DNA from: Actinomycetes bacterium
Lineage (GTDB): Bacteria; Actinomycetota; Actinomycetes; S36-B12; UBA5976
Length of the DNA: 6,360 nucleotides
Reading direction: 5' to 3'
NCBI GenBank assembly: GCA_021784375.1
Contig: JAJXSV010000126.1
Span: forward strand, 1-6,360
Below the pieces are notes generated by a model. It was not told the origin of the DNA. It ran no database searches and saw nothing but the letters and a program-made list of their open reading frames with translations. The first letter of the stretch is position 1; the number at the start of each line of letters is the position of its first letter. Positions 5,487 through 6,360 of this stretch are shown here, piece after piece. The position numbers and the translations under genes were made by a program.

Positions 5487-6360
5487 TCAGCCCGCCAGCC
5501 GTAGCAGTTCCTCGGCGCAACGCTGGTCCGTCACGAGCCGATGCACGAGCCCGCTGCGCAGGGCCGCCGCGACGCCCTGCGCCTTGGTCGGACCGCCGGC
5601 AACGGCGATCACATCCGGTACCCGTCGAAGTTGCTCCCAGTCGATGGCGATGAGCCGCGATTGCAGTTCCTCCATCACCACCTGCCCGCCTGCCTCATCG
5701 ATGAGGCAGGCGCAGGTGTCCGCCACCACGCCGGCCCGGCGGACGCGTCGACGCAGATCCGGGGGCAGGGCATCGGCGAGTGCACTCCGCTGCGGCTGCC
5801 AGGAGCCGATGCCGACAACCGCGCGGGTGACATTGCGGAACTGCTTGAGGGTGCGCCGGATCTGCGGCTCCGCGCGCAGTGCGCTCGCTGCGGCAGCCCC
5901 GTCCAGCACCATGGGGACGCTCAATGGGAACACGCTGCCGCGTGCGCTCTCCGCCAATTGGCGCACCAGCTCGAGCGAGTTGACGTTGAGGTCGTTGGTC
6001 ACGGCGCCCACCAACTGCACGACGCTGCACTGTGGCAACTGTGGCAGGGCGCCGACCATGGCATGCAACGTGCGGCCCCAGGAGATGCCGAGCACGTCGG
6101 TCGCGGAGATCGAGTCCCCGAGCAGGGCTGCGCAGGCGCGGCCCATCTGCGCACTCGTGAACTCGTCTGAAGGGTCCAGGTCGCGCACCACCACGGCCTG
6201 GCGGATGCCGAAGGCCCCCGCGACCTCTGCGGCCAGCCCGATGTCCAGCTCGGCGGGTACCTCGATGGTGATGCGCACCAGGCCATCGCGCCGGGCAGTG
6301 TCGATGAGCCTGGATACCTTGAAGCGGGACAGGCCGAGTTCGTCGGCGATGTCGCTCTTG
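5487..6360 (-). CDS. SorC/DeoR-type sugar-binding transcriptional regulator (N-terminus outside window)
   Basis: This is a cytoplasmic transcription factor of the SorC family: an N-terminal helix-turn-helix plus a sugar-isomerase-like domain that binds a phosphorylated sugar. The frame is open through the right edge, with 290 residues visible. The GTG at 6276-6278 is not the start, because the 27 preceding codons encode a typical helix-turn-helix (SDIADELGLSRFKVSRLIDT, then ARRDGLVRI). Family length near 310-320 implies about 20-30 residues missing. In the effector domain, GISWGRT (visible residues 91-97), LVGAV..NDLNVNSLELVRQLAE, VVGIGSW (181-187), CLIDEAGG (218-225) and VIAVAGGPTKAQ (250-261) are family blocks around the sugar-phosphate pocket. 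Such regulators usually control an adjacent catabolic or transport operon and often themselves; the target probably lies beyond 6360. A link to the psuG/psuK pair 4 kb away is possible but unsupported. The gene contains a perfect 26-base palindrome and a 9-base tandem repeat. Confidence 0.93.
   Translation of the reverse strand, partial: KSDIADELGLSRFKVSRLIDTARRDGLVRITIEVPAELDIGLAAEVAGAFGIRQAVVVRDLDPSDEFTSAQMGRACAALLGDSISATDVLGISWGRTLHAMVGALPQLPQCSVVQLVGAVTNDLNVNSLELVRQLAESARGSVFPLSVPMVLDGAAAASALRAEPQIRRTLKQFRNVTRAVVGIGSWQPQRSALADALPPDLRRRVRRAGVVADTCACLIDEAGGQVVMEELQSRLIAIDWEQLRRVPDVIAVAGGPTKAQGVAAALRSGLVHRLVTDQRCAEELLRLAG
5679..5718. repeat. Perfect 26-base palindrome with extended arms inside the SorC-type gene
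   Basis: The core at 5687-5712 is perfectly symmetric, with arm CGCCTGCCTCATC. Six more pairs, CACCTG (5679-5684) and CAGGTG (5713-5718), extend it after a 2-base bulge (5685-5686). RNA from either strand could form a long hairpin. It lies over the codons for Ala-Cys-Leu-Ile-Asp-Glu-Ala-Gly, and codon choice explains part of the symmetry. No function is established. Confidence 0.6.
6029..6046. repeat. Two tandem copies of a 9-base unit in the SorC-type gene
   Basis: ACTGTGGCA occurs twice with no gap. On the coding (minus) strand it gives a repeated Leu-Pro-Gln (LPQLPQ). It keeps the frame and is probably a small slippage duplication. Confidence 0.6.

Overview
The window is dense, high-GC bacterial DNA with G/C-rich third codon positions, almost no non-coding space and several 1-4 base gene overlaps. 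It holds an OmpR-type two-component system, a SHOCT-domain protein, a PfkB kinase and a SorC-type regulator. Together these suggest a chromosomal segment of a high-GC actinobacterium. The genus cannot be read from the sequence. No RNA genes, insertion sequences, CRISPR arrays or phage genes were seen.

Layout, left to right. (1) Positions 2-1446, plus strand: the 3' part of a pseudouridine-5'-phosphate glycosidase gene (psuG), overlapped by one base by a PfkB-family kinase that is probably the pseudouridine kinase (psuK). Together they would turn pseudouridine into uracil and ribose 5-phosphate. (2) Positions 1486-3598, minus strand: a three-gene operon of a small membrane SHOCT-domain protein, an OmpR/PhoB-type response regulator and a HAMP-containing sensor histidine kinase. 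A 185-base leader precedes it and contains a good -10 box. Twelve bases upstream of that box is a direct repeat (CCTTCAC-N4-CCTTCAC, 11-base period), the geometry expected for an OmpR-family regulator site, so autoregulation is likely. (3) Positions 3784-5464: a LysE/RhtB-type exporter (minus) and a LysR-type regulator (plus), divergent across 82 relatively AT-rich bases that hold a perfect inverted repeat. The regulator probably controls the exporter. (4) Positions 5487-6360, minus strand: a SorC/DeoR-type sugar-responsive regulator. It runs off the right edge, and its helix-turn-helix is visible in the last 82 bases.

The pieces are mostly ordinary housekeeping and accessory metabolism, and I see no clear new multi-gene system. 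The points most worth a second look are the operator/promoter of the SHOCT two-component operon, the His/Met-rich extracytoplasmic loop of its kinase (possible metal sensing), the exporter-regulator intergenic dyad, and a perfect 26-base palindrome inside the SorC-type gene. That palindrome may simply come from codon choice.
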